Origin: a virus
Length of the DNA stretch: 60,247 bases
Strand: one strand, 5' to 3'
IMG/VR virus record: IMGVR_UViG_3300030380_004437
Coordinates: 1-60,247 of that record
Shown here: in pieces, positions 16,436 to 23,666 of the stretch
How positions within the stretch are numbered: the first letter of the stretch is position 1
Layout of the letters: each line of letters opens with the position of its first letter
Program-made: the position numbers and the translations under genes
Notes under the pieces: generated by a model
Seen by the model: the letters and a program-made list of their open reading frames with translations, nothing else
Told to the model about the DNA's origin: nothing
Databases searched by the model: none

Positions 16436-17953
16436 TTAATAATAACTTATTTTCTTACGATATAGTACTTCTTCTTCATAATCTGATGGAAGTTGTACAA
16501 AACCACCTTGCCTAAATCTCATCAATGCTTGTGTTGTTGAGTCTACTAAATCGTCATGGTCACCTGCAGGAAAAGCTGCACATTCTTCTATTACATCAGT
16601 TGCCCATTTAGTATCAGGATGCCACACCATACCACTTTCAAATAATGGGGCACATGCATTTACCCTCGCAACTTTATCATTTCCTTTTGACGGAGTGAAG
16701 TTTTGTACAGGTATACCTATGTTTCTTAATTCTTGGGTAAGAGGTAGTCCACTTGCTTTTGCTTCTATTATGGTTACGTCAGGTTCCCAATGTTTGTATT
16801 GATCAAGTGCTATTGATTTTAATTCAGGGAAAGTATATTTACCTTTCACAACATCTAATAAAATTATGTGTGGGCTATTACCACTATAAACTTCATCACC
16901 ACCTAATCTACCTTCTGGGTAAAATACTCCCCATGTCGTAATAGCTGAGTAGTCACTGAGTTCTCTTTTTAAAAAAGCTGTATCATAACTTTGTATGAGG
17001 TAGTCACATTTAGGTGGTTTAGGGTTTGGCCACTCTTTCCACCATTCTCTTTTTATAAGTGCACCTTCTTCACTTGAAGGATTCTGCATATATTGTGCAT
17101 GCCACTTAGGTCCACCTCGCAAAGATGCTTTTACGCTTTCTAATTCTTCTAGTTGCCAATACTCTGGCCAAAGTGGTTTACCACTCGGTAGAATAGCAGG
17201 TAGCTCAATAACTTCCCATTGATCTGCTTTAGGATCACGAGCTGAGTCTTTTAATAACCTACCTGTTAAATCATTGACGTTCCATCTTGTCATTACTATA
17301 ACGATGGCTCCTCCAGGTTGTAGACGTTGCCTTGGTCCAGAGGTGTACCATTCATAAGTATCTTCTAACGCAACTTTTGATAATGCGTCTTGCTCTGAGT
17401 GAGGGTCATCAATAATAAATAGATCCGCACCACGACCAGCTAACGCACCACCAGTTCCCACTGCATAATATTCTCCACGTTTTTTAGCATCACGAGTATC
17501 TTGAGTTTCCCATTTACCTGCAGCTTTTGAATCTGGGTTTAAGTTCACGTTGGGGAAAACAGTTTTAAAATCATCTGTGTCAATTAAGTCACGAATCTTT
17601 CTACCAAACTTTACTGCTAAGTCTGCCGTGTGGGTTGCTTGTAGTATTTTTAAACTTGGATTACGACCTACTAAGTAAGCAGGAAAAAAATGAGAAGCAA
17701 ACTCTGACTTCGTATGACGAGGTGGCATGTTTATAATTAATCTTTTTATTTTGCCTTTAGCTATACGGTCAAATGCTTCTGCCATTTTTACATGATGAGC
17801 ACCTTCTATAAATCCTGGCCATTGTGATTTTACAAACTCAAGAAAATTATTTTGACAGGAATCTACTCGTTCTATTTCTTTGAGTCTTTCGGTGAGTTGT
17901 AAATGTTCCTTCAGTACATCTTCAGGAAGATCATTTAAATCGTAGTTGCTCAT
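16436..17953 (-). CDS. terL: Large terminase subunit (packaging ATPase/nuclease)
   Basis: 505 residues. The ATPase part has a variant Walker A (MPPRHTKSE, residues about 76-84) and a Walker B ADLFIIDDPHSE. The coupling phrase VMTRWNVNDLTGRLL is also present. The nuclease part begins with SYDTAFLK and has further acidic residues (PDVTIIEAKASG, DHDDLVDSTTQAL). It pumps DNA into the prohead and cuts the concatemer. The small subunit is encoded 12 kb away at 29641-30159. The start overlaps the MscS-like gene stop by 4 bases. Confidence 0.95.
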   Translation of the reverse strand: MSNYDLNDLPEDVLKEHLQLTERLKEIERVDSCQNNFLEFVKSQWPGFIEGAHHVKMAEAFDRIAKGKIKRLIINMPPRHTKSEFASHFFPAYLVGRNPSLKILQATHTADLAVKFGRKIRDLIDTDDFKTVFPNVNLNPDSKAAGKWETQDTRDAKKRGEYYAVGTGGALAGRGADLFIIDDPHSEQDALSKVALEDTYEWYTSGPRQRLQPGGAIVIVMTRWNVNDLTGRLLKDSARDPKADQWEVIELPAILPSGKPLWPEYWQLEELESVKASLRGGPKWHAQYMQNPSSEEGALIKREWWKEWPNPKPPKCDYLIQSYDTAFLKRELSDYSAITTWGVFYPEGRLGGDEVYSGNSPHIILLDVVKGKYTFPELKSIALDQYKHWEPDVTIIEAKASGLPLTQELRNIGIPVQNFTPSKGNDKVARVNACAPLFESGMVWHPDTKWATDVIEECAAFPAGDHDDLVDSTTQALMRFRQGGFVQLPSDYEEEVLYRKKISYY

Positions 17954-18330
17954 TTTTCTTTATTGAGTATCTTACGTATCTTTTCTGCTTTTTCATCAGC
18001 TGTGTCTGCGTGTAGTTCGCTATCTACAACTTTCTCTAATTTTAAGTATGGTATTCTCTCATTCGGTACGTACCTCCATGTGTAGCCTTCTTCACCATAT
18101 ACACCAAAGACAGTTTGATTTAAACCTATTTTTATTATCATTGCAGTTTGGTCTTCTAGCAATACTTTATCACCTTCATCAAACGGTGAAAATAATCTAA
18201 AGAATAGACCTTTCATAAAACTTACTGCGTAATCTTTTACAGCTAGACCAAGAAGCATGGTCAGTAAGAAACCGATAAACTGTATATAGAAGTCGTTTAA
18301 CTCTATTTCAAACATGGTCATGTCGTACAT
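17950..18330 (-). CDS. Small MscS-like membrane protein
   Basis: 126 residues with one strong membrane segment (about residues 14-35) followed by SPFDEGDKVLLEDQTAMIIKIG and VPNERI at residue 88-93. The order 'F-x-x-GD-x-V, hydrophobic strand, PN' is that of the MscS channel beta domain, with the membrane bundle cut to one helix. A short acidic tail follows. It sits between the ART-like gene and terL with 4-base and 1-base overlaps. It may be a membrane or lysis-related factor. Channel activity is uncertain. Confidence 0.55.
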   Translation of the reverse strand: MYDMTMFEIELNDFYIQFIGFLLTMLLGLAVKDYAVSFMKGLFFRLFSPFDEGDKVLLEDQTAMIIKIGLNQTVFGVYGEEGYTWRYVPNERIPYLKLEKVVDSELHADTADEKAEKIRKILNKEK

Positions 18331-19193
18331 TAGTCATCAGAAAAATACTTTCTCAATCTTTTCAAGTTTTGTTCTAATTTGTACGGATCCATTCTTTCTG
18401 CTACCTCATCAATAATTTTGTCGTCTATTTTTCCCGTAGATTTTCTTATTTTCATGAGATCATCATTTAATACAATCATCCTTTGGATAGGTTGGTCTAC
18501 ACCTGTGCCTTTCGTCATATTGAATATTAAAGAACCTACTCCTTGTTTCTGTAGGGCAGCACTTATTTGAGGATCAAAGTTTTTAGGGAAATACATCATA
18601 TTTGGATTTTCCATAAAATTCGTTATGTCTCTAGCTTGAAACTGTGACGGTGTGACTGATTCTATACGAGCATTTTTCCCAGGTTTCATATTTTTAAGCA
18701 TGGTTGCTATACCAAAGGGTAAGTTTTCTACATCATACATACCTTTAGTGTTGACGTCTACAGTGTACACTTTACCAAATTTTTTGCCTCTGTTTGCATA
18801 TGCAGCTGCATCTGTAAAATCGTCGGTGAGATATACTCCGCCTCTTTGCATTGATGGGTTAAGTACGTTTGGCATGCCTTCTACTTGTTTGGTAAGTTTT
18901 GTTATACCTTGGTTGAGTGAACCATGGAGCATGGGCTTTGCTTCATTCAATATAAATTTACCTGCTCCTTTAATGGGTGCTGCTGCAGGAATAACTTCAA
19001 AACCTGCAAGAACCTGATCGCCTAGCGACGCATCAGGTGATAACGTCATGTATGAATAACCAGGAATGAGAGAAGCCAGACCTTCTAGTTTATTTAATCC
19101 TCTGTATGATTTCCTTGGGTCAATGCCTAAGTATTCTTCAAGTGCTAATGCTACCCTGTCTTTTCTGGTTGGTTTGGTTCCCACTACTGCCAT
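18330..19193 (-). CDS. ADP-ribosyltransferase-like protein
   Basis: 287 residues. The central part reads LHGSLNQGITKL (His90), then GGVYLTDDFTDAAAYANRG (residues 118-136), a hydrophobic strand FGKVYTVDVNTKG, and a later QKQGVGSLIFN. This is the pattern of ART-fold domains that occur in polyvalent phage proteins, with H...Y in place. The third catalytic residue (Glu or Gln) is not obvious. It is the first gene of the packaging operon. If active it might modify host proteins or be carried in the virion. Confidence 0.5.
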   Translation of the reverse strand: MAVVGTKPTRKDRVALALEEYLGIDPRKSYRGLNKLEGLASLIPGYSYMTLSPDASLGDQVLAGFEVIPAAAPIKGAGKFILNEAKPMLHGSLNQGITKLTKQVEGMPNVLNPSMQRGGVYLTDDFTDAAAYANRGKKFGKVYTVDVNTKGMYDVENLPFGIATMLKNMKPGKNARIESVTPSQFQARDITNFMENPNMMYFPKNFDPQISAALQKQGVGSLIFNMTKGTGVDQPIQRMIVLNDDLMKIRKSTGKIDDKIIDEVAERMDPYKLEQNLKRLRKYFSDD

Positions 19194-19251
19194 AATTCAA
19201 AAGTAGAAAAATTTTGCAAAAAAATTTTTACAACATCTTCTATAACGTCGA

Positions 19252-19280
19252 ATGATATAGGGTATATGGGGAAAAGTAAA
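19252..19280 (-). promoter_or_regulatory. Promoter for the terminase/structural operon
   Basis: Minus strand TTTACT, 17 bp, TATCAT, about 60 bases before the first gene of the packaging operon. It shares the -35 box and spacing with the promoters at 20915, 27612, 31295 and 45701, which supports it as a real member of that class. Confidence 0.55.
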
Positions 19281-19312
19281 TCTGTACTTAAATGTGACTT
19301 AAAATCCTACAT

Positions 19313-19327
19313 GGGTGGGTGGGAGGG
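19313..19327 (+). other. G-quadruplex motif 1
   Basis: GGGTGGGTGGGAGGG has four G-triplets with single-base loops, the most stable type of intramolecular quadruplex. It is striking in an AT-rich genome. It lies about 215 bases before the first copy of the duplicated plus-strand cassette, as motif 2 lies before the second copy. Confidence 0.8.
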
Positions 19328-19449
19328 TGCAGGCACGCTATAAGGGGGGTAGCCCCCTAGTATAAGTTAAGTAAAAAGTAAAGGCATTTTTTCCTATATA
19401 ACTATAAGTTATTTACTTATATACTTTTAAATATACTTATTATTTACTA

Positions 19450-19477
19450 TTTACTTTTAAGTTAATAAGCGTATTAT
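19450..19477 (+). promoter_or_regulatory. Putative promoter of cassette copy 1
   Basis: TTTACT, 16 bp, TATTAT. The same boxes and an AGCGTATTATA context recur at 20064-20091 before copy 2, so the element was duplicated with the cassette. Confidence 0.5.
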
Positions 19478-19541
19478 AAACGTATTAGCTTAATTATTAA
19501 CCCTTTAAATTTAGCTAATTTAATTAACTAAAGGGCTTACT

Positions 19542-19745
19542 AAGGTACTTAAAATAGCTACTAAGTATAACTTAAACGCTAAAATAGTACTAGGTAATAC
19601 GGCTAAACTAGGCGAGAAAAACTCGGCTAAGTACAAAAGCTGGGTAGGTAAAACGGTTAAAGAAGTTTTTACTACTGGGCAAGGTACGGTTGATATAACC
19701 TATGCTATTAAAGTGGGCGGTATAAAACCTGTCCCTACCGAATAA
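19542..19745 (+). pseudogene. Start-less copy of the 20155-20364 gene
   Basis: A 67-codon open frame encodes a protein clearly homologous to the one at 20155-20364: shared KYNLNAKIVLGNTAKLGEKN, AKYKSWVGKTV, TGQGTVDITYAIKV. At the position of the ATG in the second copy this one has AAG. An in-frame stop lies 8 codons upstream, with no ATG, GTG or TTG between. The body is intact and has many synonymous differences, so it has stayed under selection until recently, or is started in an unusual way. It is either a recent pseudogene or a non-canonically initiated gene. Confidence 0.6.
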
Positions 19746-19760
19746 AACGGTTTTAGTAAC

Positions 19761-19784
19761 GGCTAGGGGGTAAAACCCCTAGCC
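19761..19784 (+). terminator. Hairpin after cassette copy 1
   Basis: GGCTAGGGG and CCCCTAGCC form a perfect 9-bp stem with a 6-base loop, 15 bases after the stop of the start-less copy. The downstream bases are not a clean T-run, so termination efficiency is uncertain. Confidence 0.6.
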
Positions 19785-19942
19785 CTATTACTATATAAAG
19801 AACATACGAGCATCCGAACAACCATCTTTCTAAGATCTGCTAGCAGATCTGAATTGCGTGGCACATGCTTCATGTATTGGGGGCAGACGTTTTGATCTTT
19901 GTGTGTGTGTCATGCGATCTGATCTGATGTGTTATCTACTTT
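19785..19942. repeat. Non-coding repeat element, copy 1, with an 18-bp palindrome
   Basis: AGATCTGCTAGCAGATCT at 19833-19850 is a perfect palindrome. After it come TGGCACATGCTTCATG, GGGGGCAGACGTTTTGATC, a GT run and GATCTGATCTGATG. Related words recur at 20455-20580 and 20980-21120. I find no gene here. A structural RNA, an origin-like region or regulator sites are possible. Confidence 0.5.
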
Positions 19943-19962
19943 GGGTGGGTGGGTGGTGAGGG
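19943..19962 (+). other. G-quadruplex motif 2
   Basis: Four G-triplets (GGGTGGGTGGG, then TGGTGA, then GGG). It sits about 190 bases before cassette copy 2, mirroring motif 1. Confidence 0.75.
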
Positions 19963-20063
19963 AGCCGTATTATACCTTACATTTACTTTGGGGTAAAGCT
20001 TTTGATTTACTTATAACTTTTTATTATACCGTATAGCTAGAACTTATATACTTAACTTTCCGC

Positions 20064-20091
20064 TTTACTTTCATATTTATTAGCGTATTAT
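20064..20091 (+). promoter_or_regulatory. Putative promoter of cassette copy 2
   Basis: TTTACT, 16 bp, TATTAT, about 60 bases before the ATG of the 20155-20364 gene. The leader between promoter and gene (TTATTAACCCTTTAAATT) is shared with copy 1. Confidence 0.5.
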
Positions 20092-20154
20092 ATACCTAAT
20101 GTTTAGTTATTAACCCTTTAAATTAAACATTTCCGACTAATAAAGGGTACTATA

Positions 20155-20364
20155 ATGGTGATTAAAATTAGTACTAAATACGATCTTAACGCTAAAATAG
20201 TTTTAGGTAGTAATATAGGACGCCTTGGTGAAAAAAACTCAGCTAAATACAAAAGCTGGGCTAATAAAACCGTAGCGGAAATATTCAAAACGGGTCAAGG
20301 ATCTGTTGACATTACCTACGCTATTAAGGTAAAAGGTATTCAAGAAGTACCTTCAGCTAAGTAA
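20155..20364 (+). CDS. 69-residue protein, intact copy of a duplicated gene
   Basis: Small, basic, soluble protein starting MVIKISTKYDLNAKIVLG and containing AKYKSWANKTVAEIF and TGQGSVDITYAIKVKG. I recognise no family. It has its own promoter-like element, and a terminator follows, so it is a monocistronic plus-strand unit inside an otherwise minus-strand genome. The upstream ribosome site is weak (AAAGGG). Conservation between the two copies shows that the protein sequence matters. Confidence 0.65.
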   Translation: MVIKISTKYDLNAKIVLGSNIGRLGEKNSAKYKSWANKTVAEIFKTGQGSVDITYAIKVKGIQEVPSAK

Positions 20365-20375
20365 GGCTGGGAACT

Positions 20376-20407
20376 GAGGGGGTGTAAAGCCCCCTCTCTT
20401 CTTTTTT
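20376..20407 (+). terminator. Rho-independent terminator of cassette copy 2
   Basis: GAGGGGG and CCCCCTC form a 7-bp stem with loop TGTAAAG, then TCTTCTTTTTT. It lies 12 bases after the stop. Confidence 0.8.
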
Positions 20408-20454
20408 ACTACCCACGTCGATCCGATCGTGGTACGTGGTATTCTCTCTCTCAA

Positions 20455-20580
20455 TGCGATCTGATCTGAAATGGTTATTGTAGTTGTAGTTGTGGTTGTT
20501 GTAATTATATAGGGGGAAGATGTTTTGATCTTGGGGGCACGGATTTTGATTTGACAATCCTTATGCCGATCCGATCTGAA
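20455..20580. repeat. Non-coding repeat element, copy 2
   Basis: Contains GCGATCTGATCTGAA, GGGGGAAGATGTTTTGATC and CCGATCCGATCTGAA, matching words of the elements at 19785-19942 and 20980-21120. A GTTGTAGTTGTGG purine/pyrimidine run lies between them. Open frames here are low-complexity and lack ribosome sites, so I see no gene. Confidence 0.45.
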
Positions 20581-20596
20581 GCAGGTATATAAGAAG

Positions 20597-20618
20597 AGGG
20601 GCACTCTTCAGCACCCCT
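20597..20618 (-). terminator. Terminator after the 20633-20866 gene
   Basis: On the minus strand AGGGGTGC pairs with GTGCCCCT (eight pairs including two G-U), loop TGAAGA, then CTTCTTATAT. It lies 15 bases past the stop codon. Confidence 0.65.
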
Positions 20619-20632
20619 AATCTCATTCCCAG

Positions 20633-20866
20633 TTATTTAAAAGTCAGGAATCCACACTTTAGATCATAGACCAAGTCCGCCATTACTACAAGTCTTGGTT
20701 TAAGATCAAGAGCCTCTTGAGGCGTCTTCCCATTAAGTATAGGTTGACGCTCTGCGTTGTGCACAGCTCTTGGCGTTTTACTAGTTGCCACTAGTTCACG
20801 ATCCATATTTTCACGAACATAAGCGTTATTTATAACGATCGGTTTAGTTAAGTTTTTAGTAGTCAC
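20633..20866 (-). CDS. 77-residue protein with the PR-HN-ER / DLKCGF module
   Basis: Starts with GTG, supported by a strong ribosome site (AAGGAGGG). The part from residue 28 (TSKTPRAVHNAERQPILNG) to the end (DLVYDLKCGFLTF) is homologous to the C-terminal part of the protein at 27252-27569 and more distantly to that at 30713-31273. All three genes have the same type of upstream promoter. It is a monocistronic unit between a promoter at 20915 and a terminator at 20597. Function unknown. Confidence 0.7.
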   Translation of the reverse strand: MTTKNLTKPIVINNAYVRENMDRELVATSKTPRAVHNAERQPILNGKTPQEALDLKPRLVVMADLVYDLKCGFLTFK

Positions 20867-20914
20867 AATGACCCTCCTTAATTAATAGCTAAAACCATTT
20901 TTAACTATTTATAT

Positions 20915-20943
20915 AGTATAGCTAAGAACAATATGAAAGTAAA
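20915..20943 (-). promoter_or_regulatory. Promoter of the 20633-20866 gene
   Basis: Minus strand TTTACT, 17 bp, TATACT. It combines the -35 box of one promoter class in this genome with the -10 box of the other, about 50 bases before the start codon. Confidence 0.7.
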
Positions 20944-20979
20944 GCTAGATGTAAAGTTATTTAACGAAGATCACATCGT

Positions 20980-21130
20980 GTACTACACGTAGATCACAGT
21001 GCCATGGCACATGGTTCATGGGTATGTGTGTGTGTAACCCAGTTCGGATTGTGATGGGGGAAGATGTTTTGACGATGAACTCTGGACCATGGACCTAGAT
21101 CTGATCTGATTTCCGATCGCATGTGGTTCC
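20980..21130. repeat. Non-coding repeat element, copy 3
   Basis: Contains CCATGGCACATGGTTCATGG, a GT run, GGGGGAAGATGTTTTGA and AGATCTGATCTGAT, paralleling copy 1 in the same order. The surrounding bases hold several CCATGG palindromes. Open frames through it lack ribosome sites and look random. I see no gene between 20944 and 21536. Confidence 0.5.
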
Positions 21131-21370
21131 TGGACCATGGGATTGTGATCGGGTGCCATGATTTGATGATTGTGATCCTATTGCCCTATTGACGATTGTC
21201 CATAATTCATGGTTCTTTGTCCTTTCCTCAAGTATTTTGTGCCTTGTGTCAGAGTCCGTGGTTTCCTGGTTTCTTATATAGGGTCTAGAATACCTGTAAA
21301 TCATACTGCAATTATCTTTCCCATGCTTTATCTGCACCATGCACCACGACCCAAACACCACCCATTCTCA

Positions 21371-21470
21371 CCCTATTACCAAGAAACAGCCAATAGGTCG
21401 CTAATAGGGTAGCCAATAGGTCAAGAAAAGCGATGTACATCAGTGCTTCTAGACTCATGCCTATTAGCGT
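21371..21470. repeat. Cluster of GCYAATAGG motifs
   Basis: GCCAATAGGTCG, GCTAATAGGGT, GCCAATAGGTCA and the reverse form CCTATTAGC occur within 100 bases. The same word family (CAGCTAATAGGTCA, CCTATTAGCTG) appears in the only other long regulatory gap, at 45580-45690. They could be binding sites for a replication or transcription protein. Confidence 0.5.
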
Positions 21471-21536
21471 ATTAGCAAATCAGAGATATTTTAAGAAAAA
21501 TGTTTTATAAAATTGGTGAGATAATAATAAGAAAGT

Positions 21537-21601
21537 GGTGTGAGAGAGTATTAACCCTAACTCCCTCACACCGTCACAGACAATTTGGGAGGGTCTGTGA
21601 C
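21537..21601 (-). terminator. Tandem hairpins ending the early operon
   Basis: First hairpin on the minus strand: GTCACAGAC with GTCTGTGAC (9 bp). Second: GGTGTGAGGGAG with CTCTCTCACACC (12 bp, one mismatch) followed by ACTTTCTTATTATTATC. They lie 14 bases past the stop of the last early gene. Two stems in series point to a strong end of transcription. Confidence 0.75.
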
Positions 21602-21614
21602 TAGCTACTAAAAC

Positions 21615-21815
21615 CTATTCATCTTCCCATATTGGCGTGTTGCCACATAATTTAAATACTTCAACAATGGACTTTTGTTCACCAGTCTCACCGTTAGTAA
21701 GTTTCTCAGTCTCGCCACATGGTCGACAGAACTCAATCCAGTCACCACCCAGCACTAACATATTAGTACCTGACGCAGGACGCCTAGTTTCACAAATGCT
21801 ACAATAATTCGCCAT
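21615..21815 (-). CDS. Small zinc-ribbon protein
   Basis: 66 residues with Cys5-x2-Cys8 near the N-terminus and CRPCG about 25 residues later, giving a four-Cys zinc site. A strong ribosome site (AGAGGAGG) precedes the ATG. It is the last gene of the early region, followed by the double terminator. Such small zinc proteins often bind nucleic acid or inhibit host proteins. The target is unknown. Confidence 0.7.
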   Translation of the reverse strand: MANYCSICETRRPASGTNMLVLGGDWIEFCRPCGETEKLTNGETGEQKSIVEVFKLCGNTPIWEDE

Positions 21816-21851
21816 AATTTTTTCCTCCTCTTATAACTAATTTATAAATAT

Positions 21852-21880
21852 AGTATAGGTAAGATCCTAAAAGATGCCTA
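21852..21880 (-). promoter_or_regulatory. Early promoter, class I, before 21615-21815
   Basis: Minus strand TAGGCA, 17 bp, TATACT. The spacer TCTTTTAGGATCTTACC holds a weak dyad. Confidence 0.7.
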
Positions 21881-21887
21881 TACTTCT

Positions 21888-22157
21888 CTAAGATTCTTGG
21901 CTATCTTCCGCTATAACATCATCCATGATTTCTTCTAGTTCTCCTGGTCCCACTAAACTATAATAATTAGTTTTCGCAATTACCCAAAAACCACCGAAAA
22001 TATCTGACCACTCTTCAGGATAACCCACTTCTTCAGCTTTAGCTTTATTACCAACGAACACAGCACCATATTTATTTTCAAGATGATTAATTAACCATTT
22101 TATAGGTTTAACCTCTTCATCTGTTTTAAAACTATTTAGTACATCAACAATCACCAT
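21888..22157 (-). CDS. Early protein of unknown function (89 aa)
   Basis: Acidic soluble protein, MVIVDVLNSFKTDEEVKPIK at the start and a strongly acidic end. The core SDIFGGFWVIAKTNYYSLVG looks like a beta sheet. It has its own class I promoter and a strong ribosome site (GGAGGAAC). Early acidic proteins often inhibit host enzymes or mimic DNA. No family was recognised. Confidence 0.65.
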   Translation of the reverse strand: MVIVDVLNSFKTDEEVKPIKWLINHLENKYGAVFVGNKAKAEEVGYPEEWSDIFGGFWVIAKTNYYSLVGPGELEEIMDDVIAEDSQES

Positions 22158-22190
22158 AAGTTCCTCCTTCTATAATTAACTTATTAATAA

Positions 22191-22219
22191 AGTATAGGTA
22201 AGATCTTATAAGATCCCTA
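22191..22219 (-). promoter_or_regulatory. Early promoter, class I, before 21888-22157
   Basis: Minus strand TAGGGA, 17 bp, TATACT. The spacer contains the dyad GATCTTATAAGATC, a perfect palindrome. Confidence 0.75.
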
Positions 22220-22226
22220 TAGTTCT

Positions 22227-22526
22227 CTAATGATTTTCGTTATTCTCAAGGTAATGAATTTCCGCATCAAATGAGTAAGTCATTAGCTTATAAAGATCTA
22301 AATCCGTAAACTTACCGTTGATCTTAAACATTATATCATTAGCAAAATCACCAGTAGTAGCACCTTCTGCTTGAACGTAAGTATTATGATCACAAACATA
22401 GAAGTAGATGAAATTACCATTACCATTTACCCTAAGTTCATGAGGGATTTGAAATTTAATTTGAAGAGCTTTAGCTAAATGATATTCATTCGGCTGAAGT
22501 TCTATAAATTTAACATCTTCAGTCAT
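22227..22526 (-). CDS. Early protein of unknown function (99 aa)
   Basis: Starts MTEDVKFIELQPNEYHLAKA and ends in an acidic segment (AEIHYLENNENH). The middle has a helix-strand pattern with GNGNFIYFYVCDHN. A strong ribosome site (CGGAGGATC) lies before its ATG, and a class I promoter stands in front. No family recognised. Role probably in early takeover or host interaction, by position only. Confidence 0.65.
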   Translation of the reverse strand: MTEDVKFIELQPNEYHLAKALQIKFQIPHELRVNGNGNFIYFYVCDHNTYVQAEGATTGDFANDIMFKINGKFTDLDLYKLMTYSFDAEIHYLENNENH

Positions 22527-22561
22527 AAGTTGATCCTCCGTATTAATTAACTTATTAATAA

Positions 22562-22590
22562 AGTATAGCTAGGATCCTAAAGGATGCCTA
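22562..22590 (-). promoter_or_regulatory. Early promoter, class I, before 22227-22526
   Basis: Minus strand TAGGCA, 17 bp, TATACT. Spacer dyad ATCCTTTAGGAT. Confidence 0.75.
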
Positions 22591-22607
22591 TCTTGATGGC
22601 TATATTC

Positions 22608-23006
22608 TTAAGCACCCCATGCCCACTTACTACCCTCAAGAGGAACCTTGAAGTATTCTGTGAGTGCAGACGCACCTAGCGAACCACCGAGGGATAACGC
22701 TAAGTAAAAATGCATGCCACATTTACTATAAGATACCTGTATGATGCTGTATGAGCCACCGTCAGAGACAGGGAAGTAACAACTATCATAGACAGTATGC
22801 CAAGGGGCTAATTGGTCTTTCATGACAAACTTATAATGTTCATCATCATGACCGTCACACTCACCAAAATGGTAGAGTATTTTTTGATCATCATTGAGAT
22901 GATCCAGTATTACATCAAGAATACTTTGAACTCTTGCCTGTTCGGGGTCTGAGTTATCAAAGACGTCTGGATCTAATACGTCTGATTTACTAATAAGATC
23001 TAACAT
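22608..23006 (-). CDS. Early protein of unknown function (132 aa)
   Basis: Acidic protein with an Asp-rich N-terminal half (SDVLDPDVFDNSDPEQ), a His/Asp cluster (YHFGECDGHDDEHYKF) that might bind metal, and a Gly-rich hydrophobic stretch (MHFYLALSLGGSLGASALT) near the C-terminus. That stretch is borderline for a membrane segment. It has its own promoter and ribosome site (CGGAGG). Function unknown. Confidence 0.65.
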   Translation of the reverse strand: MLDLISKSDVLDPDVFDNSDPEQARVQSILDVILDHLNDDQKILYHFGECDGHDDEHYKFVMKDQLAPWHTVYDSCYFPVSDGGSYSIIQVSYSKCGMHFYLALSLGGSLGASALTEYFKVPLEGSKWAWGA

Positions 23007-23035
23007 ATAATCCTCCGTTTTACTTATTAACTACT

Positions 23036-23064
23036 AGTATATAAAGCATCATAAAGGATGCCTA
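23036..23064 (-). promoter_or_regulatory. Early promoter, class I, before 22608-23006
   Basis: Minus strand TAGGCA, 17 bp, TATACT. The spacer contains CATCCTTTATGATG. Confidence 0.75.
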
Positions 23065-23082
23065 TCTTCCCTCGCTATATTC

Positions 23083-23637
23083 TTACTCAGAAGCCCAGTG
23101 AATCAAGTGGTGTTGATCAATATGATCCACTAAGTAATCAAGACCAAACCCATGAGACAAAAAGCTAAACGGACGCACTGTATCAGTGGTGACTATTCCC
23201 CAGCTGTCAGACGCTATAAAACCTGAGTCTTGTTGATAATACTGATGTTCCAGTAATACATAAACAGTATCATCACGAGTTATCTTCCACTCATGTAGAC
23301 ATTCACTAGCCTCTCGATGATACATTCCACTGAATACATCAACGACTTCTTCTGACAACTTTTTACGGTTCTCAGGAGACAGTTCCAGAACTACACGAGC
23401 ACCTGTTTCCTCACCAAAGCTGGCATACGCTAAAGGTATATCACCAGTAAACTCTTCGGGAGTAAACTTGCCACCGAATGGATCCATAAAGTTCACAAGA
23501 TCTTTTGAATCTTGAGCAAACAAATCCTCGGGACTGATCTCATAATAAGTAAGATCATAAAATTGATTATGATTTTCTCTGATAGCTCGCACCACAGGCT
23601 TCACATAATCAACATAGTTTTTTAAATTATTAGTCAT
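23083..23637 (-). CDS. Early protein of unknown function (184 aa)
   Basis: Soluble, acidic, rich in Tyr, Phe and His. Phrases: PEDLFAQDSKDLVNFMDPFG, HEWKITRDDTVYVLLEHQYY, and a His-rich end (DHIDQHHLIHWASE). The alternating strand pattern suggests an alpha/beta fold. It is the longest gene of the early promoter array, with an individual promoter and ribosome site (TGGAGGAAAC). No family recognised. Confidence 0.65.
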   Translation of the reverse strand: MTNNLKNYVDYVKPVVRAIRENHNQFYDLTYYEISPEDLFAQDSKDLVNFMDPFGGKFTPEEFTGDIPLAYASFGEETGARVVLELSPENRKKLSEEVVDVFSGMYHREASECLHEWKITRDDTVYVLLEHQYYQQDSGFIASDSWGIVTTDTVRPFSFLSHGFGLDYLVDHIDQHHLIHWASE

Positions 23638-23666
23638 GTTTCCTCCATTAACTAACTTATAACTAA

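Noticed and set aside
20353-20604. Minus-strand frames of 66 and 83 codons
   Set aside because: Low-complexity Asn/Tyr or Ile/Thr runs from a GTT repeat, crossing a terminator and repeat element, with no ribosome site.
21095-21361. An 88-codon minus-strand frame in the non-coding repeat region
   Set aside because: No ribosome site, repeat-derived composition full of CCATGG and GATC words, and no link to neighbours.
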